From: Calothrix sp. NIES-4105
Lineage (GTDB): Bacteria > Cyanobacteriota > Cyanobacteriia > Cyanobacteriales > Nostocaceae
Direction of reading: 5' to 3'
Length of the DNA stretch: 64,000 nt
Assembly (NCBI RefSeq): GCF_002368415.1
Contig: NZ_AP018290.1
Span: 6,647,614 to 6,711,613, forward strand
How positions within the stretch are numbered: position 1 is the stretch's first letter; every line of letters starts with the position of its first letter. Below the pieces are notes generated by a model that saw nothing but the letters and a program-made list of their open reading frames with translations, was not told the DNA's origin and did no database searches. Made by a program: the position numbers and the translations under genes. Positions 55,462 through 64,000 of the stretch are shown here, in pieces.

Positions 55462-56061
55462 ATGAAACTAGAATCATTGCTGAAGTTGAATCGAACAATC
55501 CGCGTTGTTGGTTTCGACGATGCTCCATTTATTCGCGGTTCAAAAGAGAATGGTCTAAAAGAGAATCTAAATCTAGCGGGAGTTGTTTGCGCGCAAACCC
55601 GGTTTGAAGGAATGGTGTGGGGACAAATTCAACAAGATGGTTTTGATTCTACCGATACAATATGTAATTTACTCATTGGTCGTAAGTTTCTGCCACAATT
55701 ACATATTGTGTTACTTGATGGAATTGGCTTTGGTGGATTAAATTTTGTTAACTTACCTGAGTTAGCCGCGCGTTTACAAATTCCGTGTGTTGCTGTAATG
55801 CGAAAAAAACCAGATTTAACGGCAATGGCAGAACCGATAAGTCGTTTACCTTATCCTGAAAAACGATTGGAATTACTTCGCTCTGCTGGAACGATTTACG
55901 AACATCCACCTTTTGTGTTTCAAGTTAGTGGCGAACATCCTTCGGTAATAGCATCTGTACTACAACGATTAACCGATTGCGGCAAAGTTCCCGAAGCTTT
56001 ACGATTAGCTCATTTAATAGGGGCAGCAGTAATCAAAGGTGAAAGTGGTAGTTCTGCCTAG
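55462..56061 (+). CDS. DUF99 family protein (endonuclease V-like fold)
   Basis: This 199-residue protein has the DUF99 pattern: VVGFDDAPFIRG near the start, VVCAQTRFEGMVWGQIQQDG, LHIVLLDGIGFGGLNFVNLPEL, IPCVAVMRKKPD, and a C-terminal helix LRLAHLIGAAVIKGESG. The fold is related to endonuclease V, but a nuclease role for DUF99 has not been established to my knowledge. It is common in archaea and cyanobacteria. It is followed 41 bases later by a hydrolase gene in the same direction, possibly an operon. Confidence 0.85.
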   Translation: MKLESLLKLNRTIRVVGFDDAPFIRGSKENGLKENLNLAGVVCAQTRFEGMVWGQIQQDGFDSTDTICNLLIGRKFLPQLHIVLLDGIGFGGLNFVNLPELAARLQIPCVAVMRKKPDLTAMAEPISRLPYPEKRLELLRSAGTIYEHPPFVFQVSGEHPSVIASVLQRLTDCGKVPEALRLAHLIGAAVIKGESGSSA

Positions 56062-56102
56062 AATTAAAATACTTGTGGTTCTAATTAAATGGGGGTCTGA
56101 AC

Positions 56103-56990
56103 GTGATTCAATATCAACCACCTGGTTTTGGGCAAAAAGTCATTCCAACTTCGCAAGGGAGCATGGTTTACTATACCCAAACAAGCGCTCCCTGGCTAAT
56201 ACATGAATATCAAACTCCCACGCTTTTGTTTTTACATAACTTTGGTGGTGGCGCCTCTGCTTACGAATGGTCTAAAGTTTACCCAGCCTTTGCCGCAACA
56301 CATCGAATTCTGGCGCCTGATTTAATTGGGTGGGGAGATTCGGCGCATCCAGTTCGCGATTACCAAATTAATGATTATCTAACCACGATTACAGAATTTA
56401 TTAATCAAACTTGTGATTCTCCCGTCACAGTTATTGCGTCTTCATTGACTGGAGCTTTAATAATTCGACTCGCGATTACTCAACCCAGTTTATTTAAGCA
56501 ATTGATTCTAATTTGCCCTTCCGGATTTAATGACTTTGGCGAAGGCGCCGGCAGACGACTTCCACTTGGGCTTATCAACTTACCCCTTTTAGAAGACTTG
56601 ATATATACGCTTGGCGCCGAAAATGAACTTTCTGTTCGTAATTTTTTACAAAGCTTCCTCTTTGCCAAACCTCAACTTGTCACACAAGAAATGGTTCAAG
56701 CATATTTATATAGCGCTCAACAGCCAAATGCGAAATTTTCAGCTTTGGCGTTTCTACGTGGTGACTTATACTTCGATTTAAGTTTATACATCCAACAATT
56801 AGCAATTCCCACAATAGTCTTTTGGGGAGAGCAAGCACAGTTTACGCGCGTTCGTCTTGGACAAAGATTATCACTGTTAAACCCAAACGCGATTCAACAC
56901 TTTTACGCTATACCCAATAGCGGTATTTTGCCTCATCTTGAAATTCCAGCTATCTTAATCGCACTAATAAAGCAGTATTTGTTTATTTAA
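56103..56990 (+). CDS. Alpha/beta hydrolase
   Basis: This 295-residue protein has the alpha/beta hydrolase pattern: FLHNFGGGASAYEWSKVYPA (oxyanion loop HNFGG), ILAPDLIGWGDSAHP and a nucleophile elbow VIASSLTGALIIRLA, where the usual GxSxG reads ASSLTG. It also has an acid-loop strand IPTIVFWGEQA and a late His (LPHLEIP). Cyanobacterial members of this type resemble haloalkane dehalogenase-like or pheophytinase-like hydrolases; the substrate is unknown. The leading Gly of the elbow is replaced by Ala, which is tolerated in some members. It lies 41 bases after the DUF99 gene. Confidence 0.85.
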   Translation: MIQYQPPGFGQKVIPTSQGSMVYYTQTSAPWLIHEYQTPTLLFLHNFGGGASAYEWSKVYPAFAATHRILAPDLIGWGDSAHPVRDYQINDYLTTITEFINQTCDSPVTVIASSLTGALIIRLAITQPSLFKQLILICPSGFNDFGEGAGRRLPLGLINLPLLEDLIYTLGAENELSVRNFLQSFLFAKPQLVTQEMVQAYLYSAQQPNAKFSALAFLRGDLYFDLSLYIQQLAIPTIVFWGEQAQFTRVRLGQRLSLLNPNAIQHFYAIPNSGILPHLEIPAILIALIKQYLFI

Positions 56991-57110
56991 ATCAATATCA
57001 TATCCAAATCTAACACAAATTCATGCATTAAATTATACATTATATTGTTGGGCTGTACTATAATTAACTACATCATGAAAAACAATCATTAAAAGAGTGT
57101 TAATCTAAAC

Positions 57111-57236
57111 AGGACTTACGATATTGTCACAATCGCTTATCTGGTGCGTGACGCTACAAGTCTTATCACTACGTTCAAATTTTTTTCCGAAGCGTCACGC
57201 ACCCTACGGTTTTTATGTGCCGATTGCGTAAGTCCT
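57111..57236. mobile_element. MITE-like inverted-repeat element (about 126 bp)
   Basis: Perfect terminal inverted repeats AGGACTTACG (57111-57120) and CGTAAGTCCT (57227-57236) enclose a second perfect 13-bp inverted repeat, GGTGCGTGACGCT (57143-57155) and AGCGTCACGCACC (57191-57203). There is no coding capacity. Such small elements with AGGACTTACGCA-type ends are common in filamentous cyanobacteria and are thought to be moved in trans by a full-length IS. A TAAAC/TACTA difference at the flanks shows no clear target duplication. Confidence 0.8.
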
Positions 57237-57290
57237 ACTAAAAACTACGGCTTTTATTACTTTGACTGATGTTACTAATTCGCTCAAACT

Positions 57291-59519
57291 ATGATAAACC
57301 CCGAATCCAACCAATATCAAGCCCATTTAAATAATCAGCTAAACAATCAGCAGGAAGAACGGTTAGCATTATTACTTCAAATATTGAATAGTATATCTGA
57401 CCCAATATTTGTTAAAAATTCCCAACATGAGTGGATTTTTTTAAATGATGCTTTTTGTAATTTTATCGGATACAGACGAGAAGAGCTAATTGGTAAAACA
57501 GACTACGATTTTTTTCCCAAAGAAGAAGCTGATATTTTTTGGAAAAAAGACGAACAAGTTTTTTTAACAAATCAATTTTGTGAAAACGAGGAGTTTTTCA
57601 CTGATTCATTTGGCGTAACTCATATCATCTCTACGAAGAAAACATTGTTTTTTGATAAGATTGGTAATAAATTCTTAGTTGGTACAATTCGAGATATAAC
57701 GAGTATTATCGAAAAGTATCTTAATACTGAGGAAGCGCTGCAAAATGCGTATACTAAAATGGAGACACTGGTTTTTGAAAGAACTCAACAGCTATTGCAA
57801 ATAAACTTAGCTCTGCAAGCGGAAATTGCAGACCATCAAAAAACCGAGCAAGGACTGCGCGAAAGCAAAGCACAATTAAATAAATTAGCAGCAAATGTAC
57901 CTGGAGTTTTGTACCAATTTATGCTGCAACCCGACGGTTCGATGTCTTTTCCTTATATTAGTTCGGGGTCACAAGATATCTTTGAATTGGCGCCAAAACA
58001 AATTCAAGCTTCTCCTAACTCGGTCTTTTCGTTAATTCATCCTGACGATAGAAATGCTTTCAGCAGAGACTTATTAAAGTCAATTAATACGTTACATTCC
58101 TGGCAATGGGAAGGGAAAATAATTCTCAAAAGTGGGACAAAATGGATTAAAGCAATATCGCGTCCAGAAAGGCTTGTTGATGGAGCGATTTTATGGCATG
58201 GTGTAGCATCGGATGTAACCGAACGAAAGCAAATTGAAATAGCACTACGCGCGTCACAACAAAGGTTATCATTGCTCATCGAACAGACACCTTTAGCAAT
58301 TATCGAATGGAACCCCAAACTTGAAGTAGAATCATGGAACCCAGCAGCAGAGAAAATATTTGGATATACCAAAGACAAAATAATTGGTTGTAATATTGGG
58401 GTTTTAGTTCCTGAACATGTAAAAGAACATGTTGAAAAAGTAGTGGGTGATTTATTGACATCGCGAGCAGGTAACTGTAGTGTTAATGAAAATTTAACAG
58501 CAGATGGCAGAATAATTATCTGCGAATGGCATAATAATCCTTTAGTGACTCGAACAGGGGAAATTATAGGAGTAGCATCAATAGCAATTGATATTACTGA
58601 ACGCAAACAGTTAGAAGCAGAACGTCAAATTGCACTTATAAAACTTGAGGCAGCTTTAGATAAACTGCAACGCACCCAACTACAATTAGTACAAAATGAG
58701 AAAATGTCAAGTCTAGGGCAAATGGTTGCGGGTATCGCTCACGAAATCAATAATCCTGTAAGTTTTATTTATGGCAATCTTACTTATACGTCTGAGTATA
58801 GTCAAAACTTATTAAACTTATTAAAGCTTTACCAAGAAAAGTATCCTCAACCTGTTAAAGAAATTCAAGATTGTATACAAGACATTGACCTGGAATTTCT
58901 TCAAAAAGATGTACCGCTGCTTCTCAACTCCATGAAAATGGGGGCAGAGCGAATTCGGCAAATAGTTGTTTCGCTGCGAAATTTTTCACGGTTGGACGAA
59001 GCTGAAATGAAAACCGTAAATATCCATGAGGGTATTGATAGCACCTTGATGATTTTAAATAGTCGTCTTAACCAGCAAAATCGGCGCCCAAAAATTAATG
59101 TAATTAAAAATTATGATGTAGATTTACCTTTAGTTCATTGTTATGCAGGACAACTTAACCAAGTATTTATGAATATTTTAGTCAATGCAATTGATGCATT
59201 AGAACAATTATGTTTTCAAAATAAAGTAGCAAATCAAGAATTAACTATTAATATTCAAACGCAAAATATTCAAGCGTCAAGCAATACACAAAATCGTATA
59301 TTAATAAGCATTGCTGACAATGGTTGTGGAATCCCACAAGATGTACAGCAAAAAATATTTGACCCATTTTTTACAACCAAACCAGTTGGTCAAGGAACCG
59401 GTTTAGGTCTATCTATAGCTTACCAAATTATTGTAGACAAACATCATGGCGAGCTTCGCTGTATTTCCAACCCAGCACAAGGTACCGAATTTAAAATCGA
59501 GATTCCTTTACGTTGCTAA
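57291..59519 (+). CDS. Soluble PAS-sensor histidine kinase, orphan
   Basis: This 742-residue protein has three PAS-like sensor modules (about 28-150, 195-315 and 325-445; the ends of the latter two carry the DVTERKQ/DITERKQ linker). A coiled-coil linker and an intact kinase core follow. The core has MSSLGQMVAGIAHEINNPVS (His about 484), NAIDAL (about 640), DNGCGI (about 685) and the GTGLGLSIAYQI box. No membrane segment is seen, so it senses an intracellular signal such as redox, oxygen or a small ligand. The C-terminal core is close to that of the kinases at 3641 and 9535, implying recent family expansion. No response regulator gene is adjacent. Confidence 0.93.
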   Translation: MINPESNQYQAHLNNQLNNQQEERLALLLQILNSISDPIFVKNSQHEWIFLNDAFCNFIGYRREELIGKTDYDFFPKEEADIFWKKDEQVFLTNQFCENEEFFTDSFGVTHIISTKKTLFFDKIGNKFLVGTIRDITSIIEKYLNTEEALQNAYTKMETLVFERTQQLLQINLALQAEIADHQKTEQGLRESKAQLNKLAANVPGVLYQFMLQPDGSMSFPYISSGSQDIFELAPKQIQASPNSVFSLIHPDDRNAFSRDLLKSINTLHSWQWEGKIILKSGTKWIKAISRPERLVDGAILWHGVASDVTERKQIEIALRASQQRLSLLIEQTPLAIIEWNPKLEVESWNPAAEKIFGYTKDKIIGCNIGVLVPEHVKEHVEKVVGDLLTSRAGNCSVNENLTADGRIIICEWHNNPLVTRTGEIIGVASIAIDITERKQLEAERQIALIKLEAALDKLQRTQLQLVQNEKMSSLGQMVAGIAHEINNPVSFIYGNLTYTSEYSQNLLNLLKLYQEKYPQPVKEIQDCIQDIDLEFLQKDVPLLLNSMKMGAERIRQIVVSLRNFSRLDEAEMKTVNIHEGIDSTLMILNSRLNQQNRRPKINVIKNYDVDLPLVHCYAGQLNQVFMNILVNAIDALEQLCFQNKVANQELTINIQTQNIQASSNTQNRILISIADNGCGIPQDVQQKIFDPFFTTKPVGQGTGLGLSIAYQIIVDKHHGELRCISNPAQGTEFKIEIPLRC

Positions 59520-59590
59520 AGGCGCCTGAACCCTTTGAAAATTCTTCTTTAAAAAACTAAAAAGTCAGGGATTGCAAGATATCAATCCAT

Positions 59591-61126
59591 TTATTTATCT
59601 TCAAACTGCAAAACTCCCGGCTTTAAAAGCTGCCAATTTTGCTCTTTTGTTTGCATCACTTTAGCGGGTTTAAGCAAAGTGAACTTATAATCTCCTTGTG
59701 GCTCACCTAATACTTTGAATAAAGGTTTTACCATTGCAATATTATAATTATTAAATCTCACTCCAATCTTCGGTACCAAATATAGCTCGTTCTGATCGAA
59801 TAATACCCAGAAGTTTGCTCTTCCACTACGAGTCTTTTCTAAAACTATAGAAGAATTAGTACCTAAACGACGTTGGTCAATACTGTCTTCAGTTTCGCTA
59901 ACTTCAATTGCAACTTGTGAAACATACTTAGAAAAACTTTCAGGAGACTTATTATAGTATGAAACCCAACTTAGTGGTGGTTCATTGCTTGGAGGGTCAA
60001 TAATAGTTTGTTCGCGAGATTGTTGATGTTGAGTATCACTATTTTCTACTTTATTTTCAGTTGCATTCTGTGCGTTTAAGGGTAAAAATTCTATAACTCC
60101 AGGTTGAATTAAAATCCATTGTTTTAAATTTACTAATACCCAATTTTCACCTTGACTAAGTAGAGATACTTTTGCAGGTTTAATCAATTTAAATTTGATT
60201 GCATATTCTGGTTTATAATTATGAAACTCAAATATACCTAGCATAGTAATTACATCTTCATGGCTAATTTTAATATCCCATTGAGGAACCAGATAAATTA
60301 CGCTACTTTTCGTACTAATTATCCAGTATTTTCCGGAAGTATCGCTTTGAAAAATTGCAGATTGACTAATTCCTAATCCACGCTGCTTTTTACTATCTAA
60401 TGTTTCGGATACTGTGATTGCATGTTCAGTTAAGAAAGATGGTTTTTTATTATATGAGGATGTAAATAGTTTATCTAGCTGCTCAATTTCATTGTTGTCT
60501 GTTTGATTTGATTGTACTTGTTCTAAGTTAGTATCTACTTTTGAATGCTCTGGCTCCTCAGCGGTTGTTGAGTGAAAATTTAAAATACCTGGTTGAGTAA
60601 ATGTCCATTGCTTTCCACTTGGCGCCAAGGAAACTTTTGCAGGTTCAATGATTACAAATTGATTATCAAAATCTGCCTTATAACCATCGCAGCGAAATAT
60701 CTTTTTAATAGTATCATAGTTAAATGCGTTTATTCTAAAATTATCTTTGGGTAATAAATAGTATTTATCATCTGTCGTTGCAATAATCCAAAAGTTGCCT
60801 TTTTTATCGAGATTAAAGCAGAAGGATTTGTCTGTTTTTTGTAGTAAACTTTCCGATAACAGCGATACTTTAATAACTTTATTTACCAACCATTGGCAGT
60901 TAGTGTGATATTGTTCAACAATTTCACTTGCTGATAAGCTCAATTTCGGAAAACTCGGAACTTCAACGGCGCCTGCAACTTCTTCGCCTTCGTCTTGAAA
61001 ACTAGGGTTGTGAATGTCTAATAATTTTTCGACTTTAACAAGGCGCCGTTCAATGATATGAACTTTATTTACTAAATAATCAATTTTTTTGACGAGTTCT
61101 TCAAGATTTTGTTCAAAGTCTGACAT
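59591..61126 (-). CDS. Three-copy protein of an unrecognised repeated domain
   Basis: This 511-residue protein starts with a short coiled coil (residues 1-35, FEQNLEELVKKIDYLVNK). Three diverged copies of a domain of about 110 residues follow (about 70-195, 230-355 and 395-510). Each copy has an N-terminal VSETxDSxxQRxLG-like segment, a FWVL..../YWII strand, YLVPK or YLLPK, then LFKV or IFRC, FTLLKPAKV or FKLIKPAKV and a final W.L..PG(V/I)L.F. Linkers are Gln/Asn/Pro-rich. I do not recognise the domain. No signal peptide is seen, so it is probably cytoplasmic. It is the last of three same-strand genes sharing the domain (24 bases after the next one). Confidence 0.75.
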   Translation of the reverse strand: MSDFEQNLEELVKKIDYLVNKVHIIERRLVKVEKLLDIHNPSFQDEGEEVAGAVEVPSFPKLSLSASEIVEQYHTNCQWLVNKVIKVSLLSESLLQKTDKSFCFNLDKKGNFWIIATTDDKYYLLPKDNFRINAFNYDTIKKIFRCDGYKADFDNQFVIIEPAKVSLAPSGKQWTFTQPGILNFHSTTAEEPEHSKVDTNLEQVQSNQTDNNEIEQLDKLFTSSYNKKPSFLTEHAITVSETLDSKKQRGLGISQSAIFQSDTSGKYWIISTKSSVIYLVPQWDIKISHEDVITMLGIFEFHNYKPEYAIKFKLIKPAKVSLLSQGENWVLVNLKQWILIQPGVIEFLPLNAQNATENKVENSDTQHQQSREQTIIDPPSNEPPLSWVSYYNKSPESFSKYVSQVAIEVSETEDSIDQRRLGTNSSIVLEKTRSGRANFWVLFDQNELYLVPKIGVRFNNYNIAMVKPLFKVLGEPQGDYKFTLLKPAKVMQTKEQNWQLLKPGVLQFEDK

Positions 61127-61150
61127 TTTAACTAGTTTAAATAATTTTTA

Positions 61151-62497
61151 TTAAAATTGAAGCACACCAAACTCAATAATCTGCCATTTTGCTTGAGCAA
61201 CAGTGGCAACTTGCGCGGCTTGAATTAGTCTAAAATCACGTGAGTATCCTGCTTGATAATTTTGACAATCAAATAAAGCATGAACTGTTTCATAATTATA
61301 TTCATCAATTTTAAAGTTTTCTTTAGGAACTAAATATTCTCTTTCTTGCCAAGAAACTATCCAATAATTTCCCCTGCCTCGACGCACTTGTTCTAATATT
61401 ACCGCGCTTTTAACACCTAGGCGCCGTTGGTTGATACTATCTTTTGTTTCTGACACTTCAATAGCTAAATTTGACAAAGAACGGCGGTTTTGGTTGTAAA
61501 CAGCAATTAGATCAGTTTGAGGTATTAATGAATGATTTGTTGGTTGTTGGATGATATTATTTAAGGTACTTTTTGCCGTAATATTTGATGATGGTACTTG
61601 TGGCTGCTGTGTTGATGGTGGAAGCACCGGATTGATATTTTGATTTTCAACTAATGTTTGCTGCGATGTGGTATTAATTTGAGTTACTTCACGATATTGA
61701 TTATTACCTCTTGATGATGTATTTTGACGCTCTCGATAAATAAACATTAATATGGAACCAATAATTAAGCCAATAAAAAAGGAAAGTGTAGGAAATATAA
61801 TTAAATCTCTTTTCAATCGCTGATTGTTAATAGTTAATTCTTCAAATTTTGACTCTAAGGTTTGAGCTATGTTACTTAATTCAGTTTCTCGGTTTATAAC
61901 GCTTGAATTTGAAAGTAGTTGATTGATTTCAGCTAATAATTTATTATTTTTTTCTTGAAAATATTTTTGAATAGCATTTTGGGTAATCAAGCCAAATTTC
62001 CCTAAGTTATTATTGACATTGGGATTATTTACATCAAGTTTTAAATATTTTTGTACAACTGCTACATCAGACTTTTCTAATCCTGGATTTAAACGTTCGA
62101 TGACAATTTTAATATCATTAATTATAGTATTAATCTCTTGAAGATGAGGCGCCGCTATTTGTTTTTGCTCAGATGTAACTAAATTATTCCGAAAATTTGT
62201 GCTTGCTTGTTGTAACTGTTTTAAACTTTCAAAAACAGCCTTGTTATCTATATTATTTTTTTGCCGTTGATTATTCGCAACTTCGCGAAGCTGTTTGTTA
62301 AAGCTATTAAGTAAATCTGTCAAATTGGTCTGCGCTATTTGAAATTCGTTAATCTGGGATATATTAGAGATAGAATTAGGAGTATTTTGATTACTAGGAA
62401 TTTCACTGGCTGACTGACAAGAAAATAGAAAGCTTGGTATGATAAATAAAAAAAGTAAGGCTTTGAAATATTGCTGCCGTATCATTAGCACACCCAC
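61151..62497 (-). CDS. Lipoprotein or membrane protein with one C-terminal copy of the unrecognised domain
   Basis: This 448-residue protein has an N-terminal signal with a lipobox-like FLFSCQ (Cys27). A helical and coiled-coil region follows (about 50-230), then a transmembrane helix (about 237-258: FPTLSFFIGLIIGSILMFIY) and an Asn/Gln/Ser-rich linker. One copy of the shared domain ends it (about 335-448: VSETKDSINQRRLGVKSAV, YLVPKENFKIDEYNYETVHA, FGVLQF). If the lipobox is used, the helical part is periplasmic and the shared domain cytoplasmic, which makes it a membrane link for the cluster. The function is unknown. It is the middle gene of the trio, with spacings of 24 and 26 bases. Confidence 0.75.
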   Translation of the reverse strand: MGVLMIRQQYFKALLFLFIIPSFLFSCQSASEIPSNQNTPNSISNISQINEFQIAQTNLTDLLNSFNKQLREVANNQRQKNNIDNKAVFESLKQLQQASTNFRNNLVTSEQKQIAAPHLQEINTIINDIKIVIERLNPGLEKSDVAVVQKYLKLDVNNPNVNNNLGKFGLITQNAIQKYFQEKNNKLLAEINQLLSNSSVINRETELSNIAQTLESKFEELTINNQRLKRDLIIFPTLSFFIGLIIGSILMFIYRERQNTSSRGNNQYREVTQINTTSQQTLVENQNINPVLPPSTQQPQVPSSNITAKSTLNNIIQQPTNHSLIPQTDLIAVYNQNRRSLSNLAIEVSETKDSINQRRLGVKSAVILEQVRRGRGNYWIVSWQEREYLVPKENFKIDEYNYETVHALFDCQNYQAGYSRDFRLIQAAQVATVAQAKWQIIEFGVLQF

Positions 62498-62523
62498 TTT
62501 TACATGATTACTATTTTGACTAT

Positions 62524-63753
62524 TTATTCACCTTCAAACTGCAAAACTCCTGATTCTAAAAGCTGCCAATTTTGCTCTTTAGTTTGTATAACTTTAGCAG
62601 GTTTAAGCAAAGTGAACTTATAATCACCCTGTGGCTCACCCAATACTTTGAATAAACATTTTACCGTGGCAATATTATAATTATTAATTTTCACTCCAAT
62701 TTTCGGTACTAAATATATCTCGCTCTGATCAATGAAGACCCAAAAACTTCCTCTTCCAACACGAATCTTTTCTAAAACTACAGAATAATTGCTGCCTAAA
62801 CGACGTTGTTCGATACTGTCTTCGGTTTCGCTAACTTCAATTACATTTTGTGAAACTTCCTTAGAAAAACTTTCAGGTGACTTATTATAATATGAAACCC
62901 AACTTGGTAGTGGTTCATCCCTTGGAGGCTCAACTATAGTTTGTTCGCGCGATTGTTGATATATATCACTATTTTCAACATTTTCTTCGGTATGTTTTTC
63001 AAGTTTTTGTACATTTTCTACGTGATTTTTAGGTGTATTCTGTGTATTTGCCGATAAATAGTTTAAGCTATTTTGAACGCCTTCTAAAGGTTTACTTGCA
63101 AGATATTTTGTTATTTCTACTTGTAAATTTTGTAGAAGTTGGGAAATCTCTTGAGTCTGTAAATTTCGATTTTTTTGAATAGCTTTTATTATTGCTCCTT
63201 CCAATTCTCCTTGAAAAGATTTTAATTGTAATTTTTGTTGTTCAAGTAAATTTTGGCTAAAATTTGGCGCTTGTGTTGGGGGTATACTTGGAGGAGGTGA
63301 AAGAAATTGATTAGCTTGTAACTCACTTTGAGGATATTTTAATCTAAACAATGACTCTGAATATTGAGTTGTCAATGATATAAATTTATTCTGAAATTCA
63401 AGTAGCCTTTGATTTGACTCATCAATTTGCTTTGCAACTTTGTTACCCGCTTCACCCATAGCCTTTATTCTTTCAATATCTAATAAATCAATCTCTATTC
63501 TTTGTGGAAGCTGGTTGCGAAGCTGCTCTAATTCAGATGTCACTTTTGCAAAACTTTGAGTAGATTGATTGTACTGATTTTGCAGCGACTGAAGATGTTT
63601 TTCTAACTGCTGATTTTCGGCTGTTAGAACCTGTATTTCTTCATCGTTATCTGCTAATTTATTTAACTTATCATCCTGCTCATCTACCTCAAAATGCCTT
63701 TGAGGTGGAGAATTTCGCAAATTGGAAAAGGGGTCTGTAGACATAATTGGCAT
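62524..63753 (-). CDS. Coiled-coil protein with one C-terminal copy of the unrecognised domain
   Basis: This 409-residue protein has a long N-terminal coiled coil (about 20-225, Gln/Leu/Glu-rich heptads such as LTAENQQLEKHLQSLQ) and a Pro/Gln linker. A C-terminal domain copy (about 295-409) is almost identical to the third copy of the 511-residue protein (shared KSPESFSK, EVSETEDSI, KIGVxxNNYNIA, GEPQGDYKFTLLKPAKV and LQFE). That near-identity in only part of the gene suggests gene conversion or recent duplication. It is the first gene of the trio. I know no function. Confidence 0.75.
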   Translation of the reverse strand: MPIMSTDPFSNLRNSPPQRHFEVDEQDDKLNKLADNDEEIQVLTAENQQLEKHLQSLQNQYNQSTQSFAKVTSELEQLRNQLPQRIEIDLLDIERIKAMGEAGNKVAKQIDESNQRLLEFQNKFISLTTQYSESLFRLKYPQSELQANQFLSPPPSIPPTQAPNFSQNLLEQQKLQLKSFQGELEGAIIKAIQKNRNLQTQEISQLLQNLQVEITKYLASKPLEGVQNSLNYLSANTQNTPKNHVENVQKLEKHTEENVENSDIYQQSREQTIVEPPRDEPLPSWVSYYNKSPESFSKEVSQNVIEVSETEDSIEQRRLGSNYSVVLEKIRVGRGSFWVFIDQSEIYLVPKIGVKINNYNIATVKCLFKVLGEPQGDYKFTLLKPAKVIQTKEQNWQLLESGVLQFEGE

Positions 63754-63861
63754 TCCTTACTCATAACGGAATTAGCTTTCCAGTATATACCTTATCCCAA
63801 CCGTAGGGTGGCTTAAGCCACCTTACCCTCGCTGTTAAACCGGATTTTTGTTGCAAAATCT

Positions 63862-64000
63862 TTACTTTGACCATTTACTTGCCCACTCCTTACCCAAAAC
63901 TCGCAATAGTGCTTTTAAACCTAAAATATAAGGAGGTTCCAAACGAATATCCTCAGATTTACCTTTAATTTTAATTAAAAGGCTCGTTAACTCGCGTTTA
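63862..64000 (-). CDS. C-terminal end of an unidentified protein (partial)
   Basis: On the minus strand an open frame enters from the right edge and ends at TAA (63862-63864). The last residues read RELTSLLIKIKGKSEDIRLE and then PPYILGLKALLRVLGKEWASK. The composition is that of a real protein, with a charged-hydrophobic alternation. I cannot identify the family from about 45 residues. A small GGTGGC/GCCACC inverted repeat lies between it and the next gene. Confidence 0.5.
   Translation of the reverse strand, partial: KRELTSLLIKIKGKSEDIRLEPPYILGLKALLRVLGKEWASKWSK

Overview
The window is about 40% G+C by eye and looks like a chromosomal segment of a filamentous cyanobacterium, probably of the Nostocales (inference). 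Supporting signs are PEP-CTERM, CHASE2-kinase and FecR proteins, several very large orphan histidine kinases, a CIRCE-controlled groESL operon, heptamer-type short tandem repeats, and a heavily iterated palindrome. That palindrome is GGCGCC (20 copies counted by eye in the first 10 kb) rather than the usual cyanobacterial HIP1 octamer GCGATCGC, which I saw once.

Region 1 (1-36.5 kb) is mostly housekeeping and signalling. It holds a TPR gene end, a PEP-CTERM protein, a UbiH-like hydroxylase, a Cache-HAMP histidine kinase facing a stomatin-like protein, a Slt lytic transglycosylase, a Ser/Thr-His hybrid kinase and an ATP-grasp protein. These are followed by broken Uma2 and WD40 fragments, leuA, a LabA-like NYN protein, a CHASE2 kinase, a FecR protein with a tandem-repeat tail beside an outer-membrane protein, a rhodanese, MnmD, an HD-GYP response regulator, glmU, an isoaspartyl peptidase, a small DUF2256 gene, a multi-GAF protein and pyrD.

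Region 2 (36.5-43.9 kb) is the most striking. Three consecutive RNAs (36518-36946) fold as tRNA cloverleaves whose anticodon arm is replaced by a CUUG...CCGA hairpin like the Ro60-binding element of Y RNAs. They lead into a Ro60/Rsr gene. That gene is split in frame by a 5.2-kb nested insertion: an IS200/IS605-like element carries an outer group II intron whose reverse-transcriptase gene is itself split by an inner group II intron. The whole insertion lacks GGCGCC, which is dense around it. Joining 37019-37537 to 42787-43872 rebuilds a 534-residue Ro60.

Region 3 (43.9-51.2 kb) is accessory DNA: VapBC-type and HicBA toxin-antitoxin pairs, a Uma2 nuclease, a CbbX-like AAA ATPase, a WD40 propeller, a solitary C5 DNA methyltransferase, and a REP-associated transposase (RAYT). 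The RAYT abuts an eight-copy array of the palindrome GTAGAGACG...CGTCTCTAC. Relatives of that palindrome are scattered elsewhere in the window, including inside one gene and over the stop codon of another.

Region 4 (51.2-64 kb) holds groESL with CIRCE, a LuxR-type response regulator, a DUF99 protein, an alpha/beta hydrolase, a MITE-like element, a PAS histidine kinase, and three adjacent paralogous genes that share an unrecognised domain of about 110 residues. A truncated gene runs off the right edge.
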